Assembly: GCF_003966565.1 (NCBI RefSeq)
Contig: NZ_AP018718.1
Span: 1,240,001-1,304,000 of the forward strand
Direction: 5' to 3'
From: Sulfuricystis multivorans
GTDB taxonomy: Bacteria > Pseudomonadota > Gammaproteobacteria > Burkholderiales > Rhodocyclaceae
Length of the DNA stretch: 64,000 nt
Shown here one piece after another: positions 28,217 to 36,823 of the stretch (position 1 is the stretch's first letter; the number at the start of each line of letters is the position of its first letter). Under the pieces are notes generated by a model, which saw only the letters and a list, made by a program, of their open reading frames with translations, made no database searches and was not told the DNA's origin. The translations under genes were made by a program, and so were the position numbers.

Positions 28217-29260
28217 ATGACTGAAAAAATCCAGCTCACTCGTTTTTCCCACGGTGGCGGTTGCGGCTGCAAGATCGCCCCGGCCGTGCTCTCTCGCCTG
28301 TTGGCCGAATCGCCGCTGAAATGCGTGCCTGCCGATCTTTTGGTCGGTGTCGAGACCGCCGACGACGCGGCGGTGTATCGCTTCAACGACACTCAGGCGG
28401 TGGTGGCCACCACCGATTTCTTCACGCCCATCGTCGATGATCCCTTCGATTTCGGCCGCATCGCCGCGACCAACGCGCTCTCCGATGTCTATGCGATGGG
28501 CGGCCGGCCGATCTTCGCGCTGGCGGTCGTCGGCATGCCGCTCGACAAGCTGCCGGAAGACGTGATCCGCCAGATCCTCGCCGGTGGCGAGAGCATTTGC
28601 GCCGCAGCCGGAATCCCAATCGCCGGCGGACATTCGATCGACATCGTCGAGCCGGTCTATGGTCTCGTGGCGCTCGGCATCGTCCATCCGGCGCATCTGA
28701 AGAAGAATGCGGGCGCAAAGGCGGGCGACGTGCTGATCCTCGGCAAGCCCTTGGGCATCGGCATCCTCTCGGCGGCGCTCAAGAAAGGTGAGCTGTCGGC
28801 CGCGGGCTATGCCGAGATGCTGCGCTGGACGACGAAACTCAATCTCACCGGCACGCGGCTCGCCAAGATGCCCGGCGTGCATGCGGTCACCGACGTGACG
28901 GGCTTCGGGCTGGCCGGCCATCTGCTCGAGATCTGCCGCGGCTCGGGCGTTGCCGCACGGGTGGAATTTGCCCGGCTGCCGCTGATCGAGGAGGCGGTAC
29001 GGCATGTGCGTGCGGGCACATTCACCGGCGCCTCCGGGCGCAACTGGGCGAGCTACGGCAGTGCCGTCCTGCCAGCGCCGACTATCGAAGAATGGCAGCA
29101 GAAGATCATCACCGACCCGCAAACGAGCGGCGGCCTGCTGGTCGCCTGCGCGCCGGAAAGCGCGGATGAGGTCTTGGCGGCTTTCCACACCGACGGCTTC
29201 GAGCGGGCGGCGGTGATCGGCAGTTTTGCAGCCGGTGCGCCCAGCATTACGGTCGTTTGA
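28217..29260 (+). CDS. selD: Selenide, water dikinase SelD
   Basis: A 347-residue enzyme that makes selenophosphate from selenide and ATP. The active-site loop reads GGGCGCKIAP, so the catalytic residue is Cys (TGC), not a TGA-encoded selenocysteine. Nucleotide-binding signatures include VGVETADDAAVYRF and TDPQTSGGLLVAC. A copy of the 24-bp repeat lies in frame just before the C-terminal motif. selA/selB/selC are not in the window, so the visible use of selenophosphate is tRNA modification by MnmH next door. Confidence 0.95.
   Translation: MTEKIQLTRFSHGGGCGCKIAPAVLSRLLAESPLKCVPADLLVGVETADDAAVYRFNDTQAVVATTDFFTPIVDDPFDFGRIAATNALSDVYAMGGRPIFALAVVGMPLDKLPEDVIRQILAGGESICAAAGIPIAGGHSIDIVEPVYGLVALGIVHPAHLKKNAGAKAGDVLILGKPLGIGILSAALKKGELSAAGYAEMLRWTTKLNLTGTRLAKMPGVHAVTDVTGFGLAGHLLEICRGSGVAARVEFARLPLIEEAVRHVRAGTFTGASGRNWASYGSAVLPAPTIEEWQQKIITDPQTSGGLLVACAPESADEVLAAFHTDGFERAAVIGSFAAGAPSITVV
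29061..29084 (-). repeat. 24-bp dispersed repeat, copy inside selD
   Basis: Twenty-three of 24 bases match the copy in hpnE (32583-32606). In selD it encodes SAVLPAPT between NWASYG and the DPQTSGG motif, a region of variable length in the family. Confidence 0.55.
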
Positions 29261-29855
29261 GCAGCGGCAACAGGGCCGCCCAGACATGATCGAGGATCTT
29301 CGGCTGCGCAGCCGCGGTCGGATGCAGCCGGTCGGGCTGGAAGGCGGTGTCATCGAGCGCGATCGGTTCGAGCAGGAAGGGGAGCAGTGCCGTCTTTTCC
29401 GCCTTGGCGATCTCGGAGAAGATCACATTGAATTCGCGCGAGTAGTCCGGCCCGTAGTTGGGTGGAAGTTGCATGCCGACGAGGAGCACCCGGCCGCCTG
29501 CGGCTTTGGCCTGCCTGACCATCACGGTGAGGTTCTCGCGCATCTGTCGCAAGGAGAGTCCGCGCAGGCCGTCGTTGGCGCCCAGCGCGAGGATCACGAT
29601 GCGCGGACGTTCTCGCTGCAGCACGGCCGGCAGGCGGCTTTTGCCGCCGGCCGTGGTCTCACCGCTGATGCTGGCGTTGAAGACCTCCCAGGCATGGCCC
29701 TCGCGGGCAAGCCGGGTCTGCAACAGCGCCGGCCAGCTTTGTTCGCGAGCCATGCCGTAGCCCGCCGAAAGGCTGTCGCCGAAGACGAGGATTTTTTCGG
29801 CGGCGTGGGCCTGCCCGATCAGCAGGCAGGCGAAGAATGCGAGAATCCTGAACAT
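29247..29855 (-). CDS. tesA: Periplasmic GDSL esterase/lysophospholipase TesA-like
   Basis: A 202-residue SGNH hydrolase with a signal peptide (LAFFACLLIGQAHA). Blocks: ILVFGDSLSAGYG (Ser), NASISGETTAGG (Gly), LALGANDGLRG (Asn) and DRLHPTAAAQ (Asp-His). E. coli TesA acts on acyl-CoA, lysophospholipid and aryl esters in the periplasm. ATG 29855 overlaps the divergent ABC gene's ATG by two bases; tesA/ybbA have the same divergent arrangement in E. coli. It overlaps the 3' end of selD by 14 nt. Confidence 0.9.
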   Translation of the reverse strand: MFRILAFFACLLIGQAHAAEKILVFGDSLSAGYGMAREQSWPALLQTRLAREGHAWEVFNASISGETTAGGKSRLPAVLQRERPRIVILALGANDGLRGLSLRQMRENLTVMVRQAKAAGGRVLLVGMQLPPNYGPDYSREFNVIFSEIAKAEKTALLPFLLEPIALDDTAFQPDRLHPTAAAQPKILDHVWAALLPLLKRP

Positions 29856-30522
29856 GGACACGGTATTGGCAGTGGACGATCTGGGCAAGGATGTCGTCAG
29901 CGGCGAGTCTATCCTGACCATTCTCGACGGTATTGGTTTCACGATCGCCGCCGGCGAGTCGGTGGCGATCCTCGGGCCTTCGGGGTCGGGCAAGTCGACG
30001 CTGCTCGGCTTGCTCGCCGGTCTCGACCTGCCGACACGCGGCCGGGTGGTGCTCGCTGGGCAGGATTTGGCCGCACTCGACGAGGATGCGCGCGCGGCTT
30101 TACGCGGGCGGCTGTTGGGTTTCGTCTTTCAATCATTCCAGTTGCTGCCGGCGCTCACTGCACTGGAAAACGTGATGCTGCCGCTCGAGCTGCTCGGGCT
30201 GTCTCAGCCGCGCGTGAGCGCTGAGGCGATGCTCGCGCGCGTGGGGCTCGCCGACCGGCTCGGCCATTACCCGAAGCAGCTGTCGGGCGGCGAACAGCAG
30301 CGCGTAGCGCTGGCGCGCGCCTTCGCCGTGCATCCGCGTCTGTTGCTCGCCGACGAGCCGACCGGCAATCTCGATGCGGCGACCGGTCGCCAGGTGATCG
30401 AGCTGATGTTCGCGATGAATGCCGAGCAGGGCACCACCCTGGTGCTCGTCACCCACGACGAAGCCCTCGCGCAACGCTGCGCGCGGCGTCTGCGGCTTGC
30501 TGGCGGACGACTGGTTTCCTGA
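29854..30522 (+). CDS. ybbA: ABC transporter ATP-binding protein YbbA-like
   Basis: A 222-residue LolD-type ATPase with GPSGSGKST (Walker A, about 44-52), the Q-loop FQSFQLLP, signature LSGGEQQRVALARAF, Walker B LLLADEPTGNLD and switch His THDEAL. In E. coli ybbA precedes the permease ybbP; here the next genes are two small unknowns and no permease is present, so the ATPase may work with a permease encoded elsewhere. Its start lies on top of the divergent tesA start. Confidence 0.88.
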   Translation: MDTVLAVDDLGKDVVSGESILTILDGIGFTIAAGESVAILGPSGSGKSTLLGLLAGLDLPTRGRVVLAGQDLAALDEDARAALRGRLLGFVFQSFQLLPALTALENVMLPLELLGLSQPRVSAEAMLARVGLADRLGHYPKQLSGGEQQRVALARAFAVHPRLLLADEPTGNLDAATGRQVIELMFAMNAEQGTTLVLVTHDEALAQRCARRLRLAGGRLVS

Positions 30523-30546
30523 TCAACCTGGAGGAGGAGCAAAGCC

Positions 30547-30741
30547 TTGAGCCGACCCGTCGATCCCGATCGTTACTTGCGGCAGATCGCCGAACGCATG
30601 TCCGCGACGCTGGAGCGTGAAGAAATGGAGGTGCTGCTCGATGAACTGGAATATCTCTATGACGTCATCGATCCTGTGTTGCAGGACAGCGCGGAAACGC
30701 TGATGAAGCAGTTGCGTCAGAAGCTCGGTTACGCCGCATGA
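30547..30741 (+). CDS. Small conserved acidic protein, unknown function
   Basis: A 64-residue, helix-rich, acidic protein (MEVLLDELEYLYDVIDPVL). A TTG start is used, supported by GGAGGAGGAG immediately upstream. Its stop overlaps the next gene as ATGA. I do not recognise the family; size and charge suggest a regulatory or assembly partner of the next protein. Confidence 0.65.
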   Translation: MSRPVDPDRYLRQIAERMSATLEREEMEVLLDELEYLYDVIDPVLQDSAETLMKQLRQKLGYAA

Positions 30742-31601
30742 GCGAAACGCGCTGCTACGCTTTCCGGCGCCTCAATCCTTTTCTGGGTACGACGCAAGTC
30801 GTCGACACCGCGCAGGGGCGCGCGGTGTCGGTCGATGGCGTCAACTGGGAGCTCCAGTTGCGGATGCGGTTGCCTGCCGGCTGGGGCTTCCTCGACCGCG
30901 CAGGAGGAGATACGGCTTATCTGCGTTTCGGCGTCTGGTCGAAAGCCGAGGGATTGGCGCGCTTTCCGCCGGCACGCAACGTCGATCCGAATGCCGCGGA
31001 AAAATCCGCCGCTGCGTTGCTCGATGAAATCGGCGCAGCCCTGCCGCGCCTGCCATTCGGGCTCATCGACACCCTCGAATGCTGGCTCGTCGATATCGTC
31101 CGCAAGCCGCTGGCGCTCATTGCCAGCCTCAAGGCCGATGATGTGTTGCCCGAGCGCGCCCCGCGCCGCTGGGCGCCGCTGCTGCCGGAGGTGGCGCGGG
31201 CATCGAGCGACGATTTCTCGCCGCTGAGCGGCTGGGTGGCCGAGCGCGCCTTGCCGGGCCCTTGCTGGATTTCACGCGACGCACAAGGTAACGGCACCCT
31301 CTTCAAAGGCATGAACGGCGAACGCAAGACCTTCGCCGCCGGCGAGTTTCCCGAAACTCTCGTCGATCTGGGCAGTTGCCGAGATGATCCGGTCCGCGAA
31401 TTGCATGACCGCTATCTCGCGGTGCTCGCTCCGCGCCTCTTGATGCTGCCGCTTACGCCCGCGACACGCGCCCGGCTAGAAGTGCTGGCGGCACGTCAGC
31501 CGACCGAGATTGCACGCTTCTGGCGGCTCTATCCAGCGATCTGCGACCGCGCCTTGGTCAACACCGCCCGGGTGCAGGCGCAGCTGATCGCTACGAGCTG
31601 A
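30738..31601 (+). CDS. Conserved hypothetical protein
   Basis: A 287-residue soluble protein without a signal peptide or membrane segment. It starts CYAFRRLNPFLGTTQVV and has a WGFLDRAGGDTAYLRFGVW block. No catalytic motif is visible. It is translationally coupled to the 64-residue protein, and both follow the YbbA-like ATPase; the 3' end converges with hpnE (11-nt overlap). Function unknown. Confidence 0.7.
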   Translation: MSETRCYAFRRLNPFLGTTQVVDTAQGRAVSVDGVNWELQLRMRLPAGWGFLDRAGGDTAYLRFGVWSKAEGLARFPPARNVDPNAAEKSAAALLDEIGAALPRLPFGLIDTLECWLVDIVRKPLALIASLKADDVLPERAPRRWAPLLPEVARASSDDFSPLSGWVAERALPGPCWISRDAQGNGTLFKGMNGERKTFAAGEFPETLVDLGSCRDDPVRELHDRYLAVLAPRLLMLPLTPATRARLEVLAARQPTEIARFWRLYPAICDRALVNTARVQAQLIATS

Positions 31602-32817
31602 GAATACTGCCTGCGACGGCGATTCCACTCCTGACCGCGCCTTCGAGCGTCGCGGGGTAATCGCCGGCAACGTAATCGCCGGCGAGCCAGAGGTTCGGGG
31701 AATTGGTGGCGGCCGAAGGGCGCACGAGGTTCGGCGTGCAGGCGAAGGTGGCGCGCTTTTCCTCGATCACGCGAATCTTCTTCGGCATCACGATGCCCGG
31801 CAGCAATGGCACGAGCTGGCGATGGATCGCCCAGCCGAGCTGGACGTGGTCGAGCGCCTGCCAGGGGCCGGCACCACTGATGACGACCGCCAGAAGCCCC
31901 GCTGGTCCGCCCAATAGGCCGCGGTCGAATACCCATTGGCCGTGGCCATTGCCAAGACCGAGCATCGGGAAGGCAAGACGCACCGTTTCCGGATAGTGGA
32001 GATAGATCGTCGCGATCGGCTGGGTCGCGATTCCATGTAGCGCTAGCTCCGGCGCCAGCTGGGTCAGGTGCCAGGGCGCGACCGCGAGCACGCGATGGTC
32101 GTATTCGGCCAGCGACTCCAGGCTGTCGATGCGTGTGGCGCGATGCACCTTGCCGCCGCGGACCTCGATGAATCGAGCCGCCGGTTCCGGAAACAGGCTG
32201 GAGAGATCGGTTGCCGGCAGCAAGAGGTCGGCTGCGCTGCGGTTTGCAGCCAGCGTGTCACGCAACACGTTGAGAAAGACCTGCGCCGAGGCTTCGCGTA
32301 TCGGAGTGTTGAGGGCCGCCAGACACAACGGGCCCCAAAGGAAACGGCGTAGCCGGGGCGGCTGGTTGGCGATCAGCCGGCTTGCCGGGATGTCGCTTGG
32401 CAGGCGGAAGCGAATCTTGCCGAGCGCCCGCAGGAAACGCAGCGCGGCGAGCTTGTCATGGAAATCGAGCCCTTGCGCAGTCAAAAGCGCCCAGCCGAGA
32501 GAAAGCGTGGCGGGCAGGGGCAGGGCGGGTGCGGCAAGGCGGAATTCGCGGGGGAATTCCAGATGGAGCGGAAATCGGGCGAGTGCCGTCCTGCCAGCGC
32601 CGACTTTGGCGATCAATCGCAACGTCTCGCGATAGGCGCCGACGAGGATGTGCTGACCGTTGTCGACGCTCAGCCCGTCGAGTTCCACCGCGCGCGCACG
32701 CCCGCCCAGCGTGCGCGAGGCTTCGAAGACATCGACCGCGATGCCGGCATCGGCGAGCTCGACGGCACACGCCAGGCCGGCCCAGCCGGCGCCGACGATG
32801 GCTACGCGGCGAGCCAT
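31591..32817 (-). CDS. hpnE: Squalene-associated FAD-dependent desaturase HpnE
   Basis: A 408-residue FAD enzyme with VAIVGAGWAGLACAVELADA (Rossmann dinucleotide site, residues 5-24), FEASRTLGGRARA and the C-terminal WLAGDYVAGDYPATLEGAV. It reduces hydroxysqualene to squalene in the hpnCDE route. The ATG at 32817 overlaps the hpnD stop. A 24-bp repeat (32583-32606) encodes VGAGRTAL in a non-conserved spot. A much longer in-frame ORF to 33489 is antisense-like extension and was not used. Confidence 0.9.
   Translation of the reverse strand: MARRVAIVGAGWAGLACAVELADAGIAVDVFEASRTLGGRARAVELDGLSVDNGQHILVGAYRETLRLIAKVGAGRTALARFPLHLEFPREFRLAAPALPLPATLSLGWALLTAQGLDFHDKLAALRFLRALGKIRFRLPSDIPASRLIANQPPRLRRFLWGPLCLAALNTPIREASAQVFLNVLRDTLAANRSAADLLLPATDLSSLFPEPAARFIEVRGGKVHRATRIDSLESLAEYDHRVLAVAPWHLTQLAPELALHGIATQPIATIYLHYPETVRLAFPMLGLGNGHGQWVFDRGLLGGPAGLLAVVISGAGPWQALDHVQLGWAIHRQLVPLLPGIVMPKKIRVIEEKRATFACTPNLVRPSAATNSPNLWLAGDYVAGDYPATLEGAVRSGIAVAGSILSS
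32583..32606 (-). repeat. 24-bp dispersed repeat, copy inside hpnE
   Basis: GTGCCGTCCTGCCAGCGCCG then ACTT on the plus strand; 23 of 24 bases match the copy at 29061 in selD. It is read in a different frame here (VGAGRTAL) than in selD. Confidence 0.55.
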
Positions 32818-33635
32818 GTCTTCAGCGCCAGCCAAGCCTTGCGCGCCGGCGGCAGGAAAGTGCGGCGGTCGAGGACGAGGAAGCCGTCTTTTTCGATCTC
32901 GTCGAGCAGCGTCTGGTAGATCACCGCCATCACGAGCCCGGGGCGCTGCGGCTTGCGGTCGAGGGCGGGCAGCAGCGCAAAGGCGCGGGCATAGTGTTCG
33001 CGCGCCCGCCGCGCCTGGAAGGCCATCAGCGCCTTGAATTTCGGCGTATGACGGGCGGCGAGGATGTCGGCTTCGGCAACGCCGAAAGCGGCGAGCTCGT
33101 CCTGCGGCAGGTAGATGCGCCCGCGCCGCGCATCCTCGCCGACATCGCGGATGATGTTGGTGAGCTGGAAGGCGATCCCGAGCGCATGCGCGTATTTGAG
33201 CGTCTGCCGGTCTCGATAGCCGAAGATCTCGGCCGAGAGGAGCCCTACGACGCCGGCGACGCGATGGCAGTAAAGCTGCAACTGGGCGAAGTTCGGGTAG
33301 CGCTCCTGATCGAGATCCATGCGCATGCCGTCGATGATTTCGGCGAGTTGTTCGAGCGGCAAGGCAAAATGCTCTCGGGCGGACGCCAACGCCCGGCTGA
33401 CCGGATGGCTCGGCTGGCCGCGATCGAGGCTTTCGATTTCCGAATGCCACCAGTCGAGCTTGGCGCGGGCGACGGCCGGCTCGTGGCATTCATCCACCAC
33501 GTCATCGACTTCGCGGCAGAAGGCGTACAGGGCGTTCAATGCCTGGCGGCGGGGCGCATCGAGGAAGCGAAAAGCCACAGCGAAGCTCGACGCGCTGGCT
33601 TTGACCTTGGCGGCGCAATAGTCGTCGGGACTCAT
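32802..33635 (-). CDS. hpnD: Presqualene diphosphate synthase HpnD
   Basis: A 277-residue trans-isoprenyl diphosphate synthase (all-helical). Aspartate-rich motifs: REVDDVVDE (first) and NIIRDVGEDARRGR with YLPQDEL (second). It condenses two farnesyl diphosphates into presqualene diphosphate. It overlaps hpnC by an ATGA junction and hpnE by 16 nt, so the three proteins are made from one coupled message. Confidence 0.92.
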   Translation of the reverse strand: MSPDDYCAAKVKASASSFAVAFRFLDAPRRQALNALYAFCREVDDVVDECHEPAVARAKLDWWHSEIESLDRGQPSHPVSRALASAREHFALPLEQLAEIIDGMRMDLDQERYPNFAQLQLYCHRVAGVVGLLSAEIFGYRDRQTLKYAHALGIAFQLTNIIRDVGEDARRGRIYLPQDELAAFGVAEADILAARHTPKFKALMAFQARRAREHYARAFALLPALDRKPQRPGLVMAVIYQTLLDEIEKDGFLVLDRRTFLPPARKAWLALKTWLAA

Positions 33636-34450
33636 GCGAAAGCCGCCTCGAGGAAAAGGCACGGCCAGTCGGTGGTGCGCAATACCGGCCGGTGTCTGAA
33701 AATGTCGTAGCCGCACGCCTCGATCTTGTCGAGGATCCTCAGTCCGCCATTGATGATGGCGCGGATTTCCATGCCAATGCGGCCGGAAAGGTTGCGGCCC
33801 AGCGCGGCGCCGCTCATCATCAGCGCACGGCTGCGCTCGACCTGGAAGCGCATCAGGGCGCGAAACTCGGCGCTCATGATCCGGCACCGCAGCATCTCCT
33901 CGCTGACGCCGAAACGCGCCATTTCATCTTGCGGCAAGTAGATGCGGCCGCGCGGCCCTTTGTCGAGGTCGATGCCGACATCCTGCCAATGGTTGACGAG
34001 CTGGAGCGCGGAACAGATCTTGTCCGAATCTTGCAGATTCTCGGCCGTGGCCGCGTCGAACAGGTGGAGCAGCAGCCGGCCGATCGGATTCGCCGAGCGG
34101 CGACAGTAATCGAGCAATTCGTCGTAACTGGCGTAGCGATCTTTGACGATATCCTGGGAAAAGGCATCGAGCAGGTCGTAAAACGGCGCCAGGGGCAGTC
34201 CGTGGGCGGCGATCTGGACGGCCAGCCGCTGGAAGAGCGGTTGGGTGGGAGACAAGCCGCGGCCGATGCGATCGAGTTCGGCGCGATAGCCGTCGAGGAG
34301 GTCGAGCCGCCTGGCGGCCGGGAGACTGCCTTCGTCGGCGAAATCGTCGGCCGAGCGGGCGAAGGCATAGATCGCCGTCACCGCCGGCCGCAACCGGGCT
34401 GGGAGCAACAGCGAAGCAACGGGAAAATTCTCGTAGTGATCGACCGACAT
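33632..34450 (-). CDS. hpnC: Hydroxysqualene synthase HpnC
   Basis: A 272-residue paralogue of HpnD, converting presqualene diphosphate to hydroxysqualene. Motifs: FARSADDFADEG and VNHWQDVGIDLDKGPRGRIYLPQDEM. Start MSVDHYENFPVAS is typical of HpnC; a longer in-frame start would overlap the tRNA. hpnC-D-E make squalene, probably for hopanoids, but squalene-hopene cyclase is not in this window. Confidence 0.92.
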   Translation of the reverse strand: MSVDHYENFPVASLLLPARLRPAVTAIYAFARSADDFADEGSLPAARRLDLLDGYRAELDRIGRGLSPTQPLFQRLAVQIAAHGLPLAPFYDLLDAFSQDIVKDRYASYDELLDYCRRSANPIGRLLLHLFDAATAENLQDSDKICSALQLVNHWQDVGIDLDKGPRGRIYLPQDEMARFGVSEEMLRCRIMSAEFRALMRFQVERSRALMMSGAALGRNLSGRIGMEIRAIINGGLRILDKIEACGYDIFRHRPVLRTTDWPCLFLEAAFA

Positions 34451-34486
34451 GGGGTGCCAGTATAGTGGGATAGAATCCCGGGTCAC

Positions 34487-34571
34487 GCGAGGGTGGCGGA
34501 ATTGGTAGACGCACTGGATTTAGGTTCCAGCGCCGCAAGGCATAAGGGTTCGAGTCCCTTCCTTCGCACCA
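34487..34571 (+). tRNA. tRNA-Leu (anticodon UAG)
   Basis: An 85-nt class II tRNA: acceptor GCGAGGG pairs with CCTTCGC (one G-U), anticodon stem CTGGA/TCCAG around loop TTTAGGT (anticodon TAG), a variable arm, T-loop GGTTCGAGTCC and an encoded CCA. A TAGAAT box sits just upstream. It is divergent from hpnC and precedes tig in the same direction. Confidence 0.97.
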
Positions 34572-34615
34572 CACCATCCGCCCCAACCTTTTTCTGATCA
34601 AGTCAAGGATTCTTC

Positions 34616-35944
34616 ATGGAAACGACCCAGGACACCCCTGTCCAAACCGCTGCGCCGCCCGTCAATCCGCTGGAACGCCGCCTCGACATGGCCGTGACAC
34701 TCGCAGAGATCGAACGCGAAGTCGAACAGCAATTGAAGCGCATCGCCAAGACCGCCAAGATGGCCGGCTTCCGGCCGGGCAAGGTGCCGATGAAGCTGGT
34801 CGAGAAGATGTATGCTGGCGAAGCGCGCTCCGAAGCACTCGGCGCGGCCATCGACAAGGCGTTCAACGAGCTGGTGCGTGCGCAGAACTTGCGCATCGCT
34901 GGCCAGCCGCGCGTCGAGCCCAAAGCAGGCAGCGAGGAAGGCAAGCTCGAATTCACCGCGATTTTCGAGGTCTATCCTGAATTCCAGATCGGTGACGTCA
35001 CCGGCAAGACGATCGAAAAGCCGGTGCTGACCATCACCGACGTCGAGGTCGACCAGACCATCGAGGTGCTTCGCAAGCAGCGCACTACCTATGCCGAGGT
35101 TGACCGCGCCTCGGTCAAGGGCGACCGGCTGATCGTCGATTTCACCGGGCGCAAGAATGGCGAGGAGTTTCCGGGCGGGAAGGCCACCGACTACCCGGTG
35201 TTCGTCGGCGGCGGCATGATGCTGCCGGACTTCGAGGCGGCGCTGGAAGGTGTCAAGTCGGGTGAGGAGAAGACCTTCGACGTAAACTTCCCGGAGGACT
35301 ATCACGCCAAGGATCTCGCGGGTCAGCAGGTGCAATTCACCGTCGTGGTCAAGAAGGTCGAAGAGCCGCGGCTGCCCGAGGTCGATGCCGATTTCGCCCG
35401 CGCACTCGGCATCAAGGAGGGCGACGTCGCCAAGATGCGCGAGGAGGTGAAAGCCAATCTCGAACGCGAGGTCGCCAACCGCTTGAAGAACCGCGTCAAG
35501 GAACAGGCGATGAACCTGCTGCTCGAAACCAACCCGATCGACGTCCCGCAGTCCCTGGTGCAGGCCGAGGCCCAGCAGATGGCCCAGCGCGCACTAGAAG
35601 ACCTCAAACAGCGCAACCCGCAGATGAAGGACATGCCCGTCGAGGCGAGCTGGTTTCTTGATCAGGCCGCGCGCCGCGTCAAGCTCGGCCTGATCATCGC
35701 CGAGCTGGTCAAGAGTCAGGATCTGCACGTCAAGCCGGAAGAGGTGCGCGCCGTCGTCGATGAATACGCCGCCACCTTCGAGGAGCCGCAGGAAGTCGTG
35801 CGCTGGTATTACAGCAAGCCCGAGATGCTCGCCCATGCCGAAGTGCTGGCGATGGAGAACAAGGTCGTCGACTGGGTGCTCGCCCACGCCCAGGTGACCG
35901 AAAAACCGGTGGCCTTTGACGAACTGATGGGCACTCAGGCATGA
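34616..35944 (+). CDS. tig: Trigger factor (ribosome-associated chaperone and peptidyl-prolyl isomerase)
   Basis: A 442-residue protein, the usual size. The ribosome-binding signature GFRPGKVP is at residues 44-51 in the N-terminal domain, the FKBP-like domain (about 150-245) has VDFTGRKNGEEFPGGKA, and the C-terminal helical arms follow. It is first in the tig-clpP-clpX-lon proteostasis cluster. The stop TGA falls inside the 5-bp target duplication of a MITE-like element, and before that insertion it probably overlapped the clpP start. Confidence 0.97.
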   Translation: METTQDTPVQTAAPPVNPLERRLDMAVTLAEIEREVEQQLKRIAKTAKMAGFRPGKVPMKLVEKMYAGEARSEALGAAIDKAFNELVRAQNLRIAGQPRVEPKAGSEEGKLEFTAIFEVYPEFQIGDVTGKTIEKPVLTITDVEVDQTIEVLRKQRTTYAEVDRASVKGDRLIVDFTGRKNGEEFPGGKATDYPVFVGGGMMLPDFEAALEGVKSGEEKTFDVNFPEDYHAKDLAGQQVQFTVVVKKVEEPRLPEVDADFARALGIKEGDVAKMREEVKANLEREVANRLKNRVKEQAMNLLLETNPIDVPQSLVQAEAQQMAQRALEDLKQRNPQMKDMPVEASWFLDQAARRVKLGLIIAELVKSQDLHVKPEEVRAVVDEYAATFEEPQEVVRWYYSKPEMLAHAEVLAMENKVVDWVLAHAQVTEKPVAFDELMGTQA

Positions 35945-35945
35945 T

Positions 35946-36151
35946 CCCAGATTGTCCATTAGACCGGGCTGATTCGCCATGAGCATCCGATACGATCATT
36001 TCAACGCCCTACGCGGCGGTTTTCGAGCTGCGGGCGGCATCTTTGCGCCCCCGCTCCTCGCCAATAGACACTGTTATTGGCTCGTCGCGGGGGCGCAAAC
36101 CTGCTCGCCCTCGCTTTTGATACCCGCTCGCGTTCCAATGGACAATCTGGG
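35946..36151 (-). mobile_element. MITE-like element, copy 2, inserted at the tig/clpP junction
   Basis: A 206-bp copy in reverse orientation relative to copies 1 and 3, with CCCAGATTGTCCATT ends. The direct repeat ATGAT flanks it at 35941-35945 and 36152-36156. Removing the element and one repeat restores an ATGA overlap of the tig stop and clpP start. Near the clpP side, TTGATA (36117-36122), 18 bases and GACAAT (36141-36146) form a possible outward promoter. Confidence 0.88.
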
Positions 36152-36796
36152 ATGATTTCGCGCATGGACACCCAAGCACAACGCCAAGACGACATCCAGG
36201 CGCTCGGCCTGATCCCGATGGTCATCGAGACCAGCGGACGCGGCGAGCGCGCCTACGACATCTATTCGCGCCTGCTCAAGGAGCGGGTGATTTTTCTCGT
36301 CGGGCCGGTCAATGACGTGACGGCCAATCTGGTCGTCGCGCAGCTGTTGTTCCTCGAATCGGAAAATCCGGACAAGGACATCTTTCTCTACATCAACTCG
36401 CCGGGCGGCTCGGTGTCGTCGGGGTTGGCGATCTACGACACGATGCAGTTCATCAAGCCCGACGTGTCGACGCTGTGCATCGGCCAGGCGGCGTCGATGG
36501 GCGCCTTCCTGCTCGCCGCCGGCGCGCCGGGCAAGCGTTACTGCCTGCCCAATTCGCGCGTGATGATCCACCAGCCGATGGGCGGCTTCCAGGGGCAGGC
36601 CTCGGACATCGAGATCCATGCCAAGGAAATCCTCCACATCAAACAGCGCTTGAACGAGATGCTCGCCAAGCACACCGGCCAGCCGCTGGAACGCATCGAA
36701 CGCGATACCGACCGCGATACCTTCCTCTCGGCCGAGGCCGCAGTCGAATACGGCCTGGTCGACAAGTTGCTCACTCACCGCAGCGACGCGGCATAA
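36152..36796 (+). CDS. clpP: ATP-dependent Clp protease proteolytic subunit ClpP
   Basis: A 214-residue serine protease subunit (210 if the second ATG at 36164 is used). Catalytic Ser lies in [11 protein letters not shown], His in [11 protein letters not shown] and Asp near [10 protein letters not shown]. The ATG at 36152 is part of the duplicated ATGAT at the MITE edge; no clear ribosome site remains upstream, since the MITE separates it from tig. An in-frame TTG at 36077 inside the MITE could add an extension. It is followed by clpX, its ATPase partner, 27 nt later. Confidence 0.95.
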   Translation: MISRMDTQAQRQDDIQALGLIPMVIETSGRGERAYDIYSRLLKERVIFLVGPVNDVTANLVVAQLLFLESENPDKDIFLYINSPGGSVSSGLAIYDTMQFIKPDVSTLCIGQAASMGAFLLAAGAPGKRYCLPNSRVMIHQPMGGFQGQASDIEIHAKEILHIKQRLNEMLAKHTGQPLERIERDTDRDTFLSAEAAVEYGLVDKLLTHRSDAA

Positions 36797-36823
36797 GACC
36801 AAGACAGCATCGGAGAACTGACG

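Noticed and set aside
28245-28280. Selenocysteine codon in selD
   Set aside because: The active-site codons read GGT TGC GGC TGC; there is no TGA.
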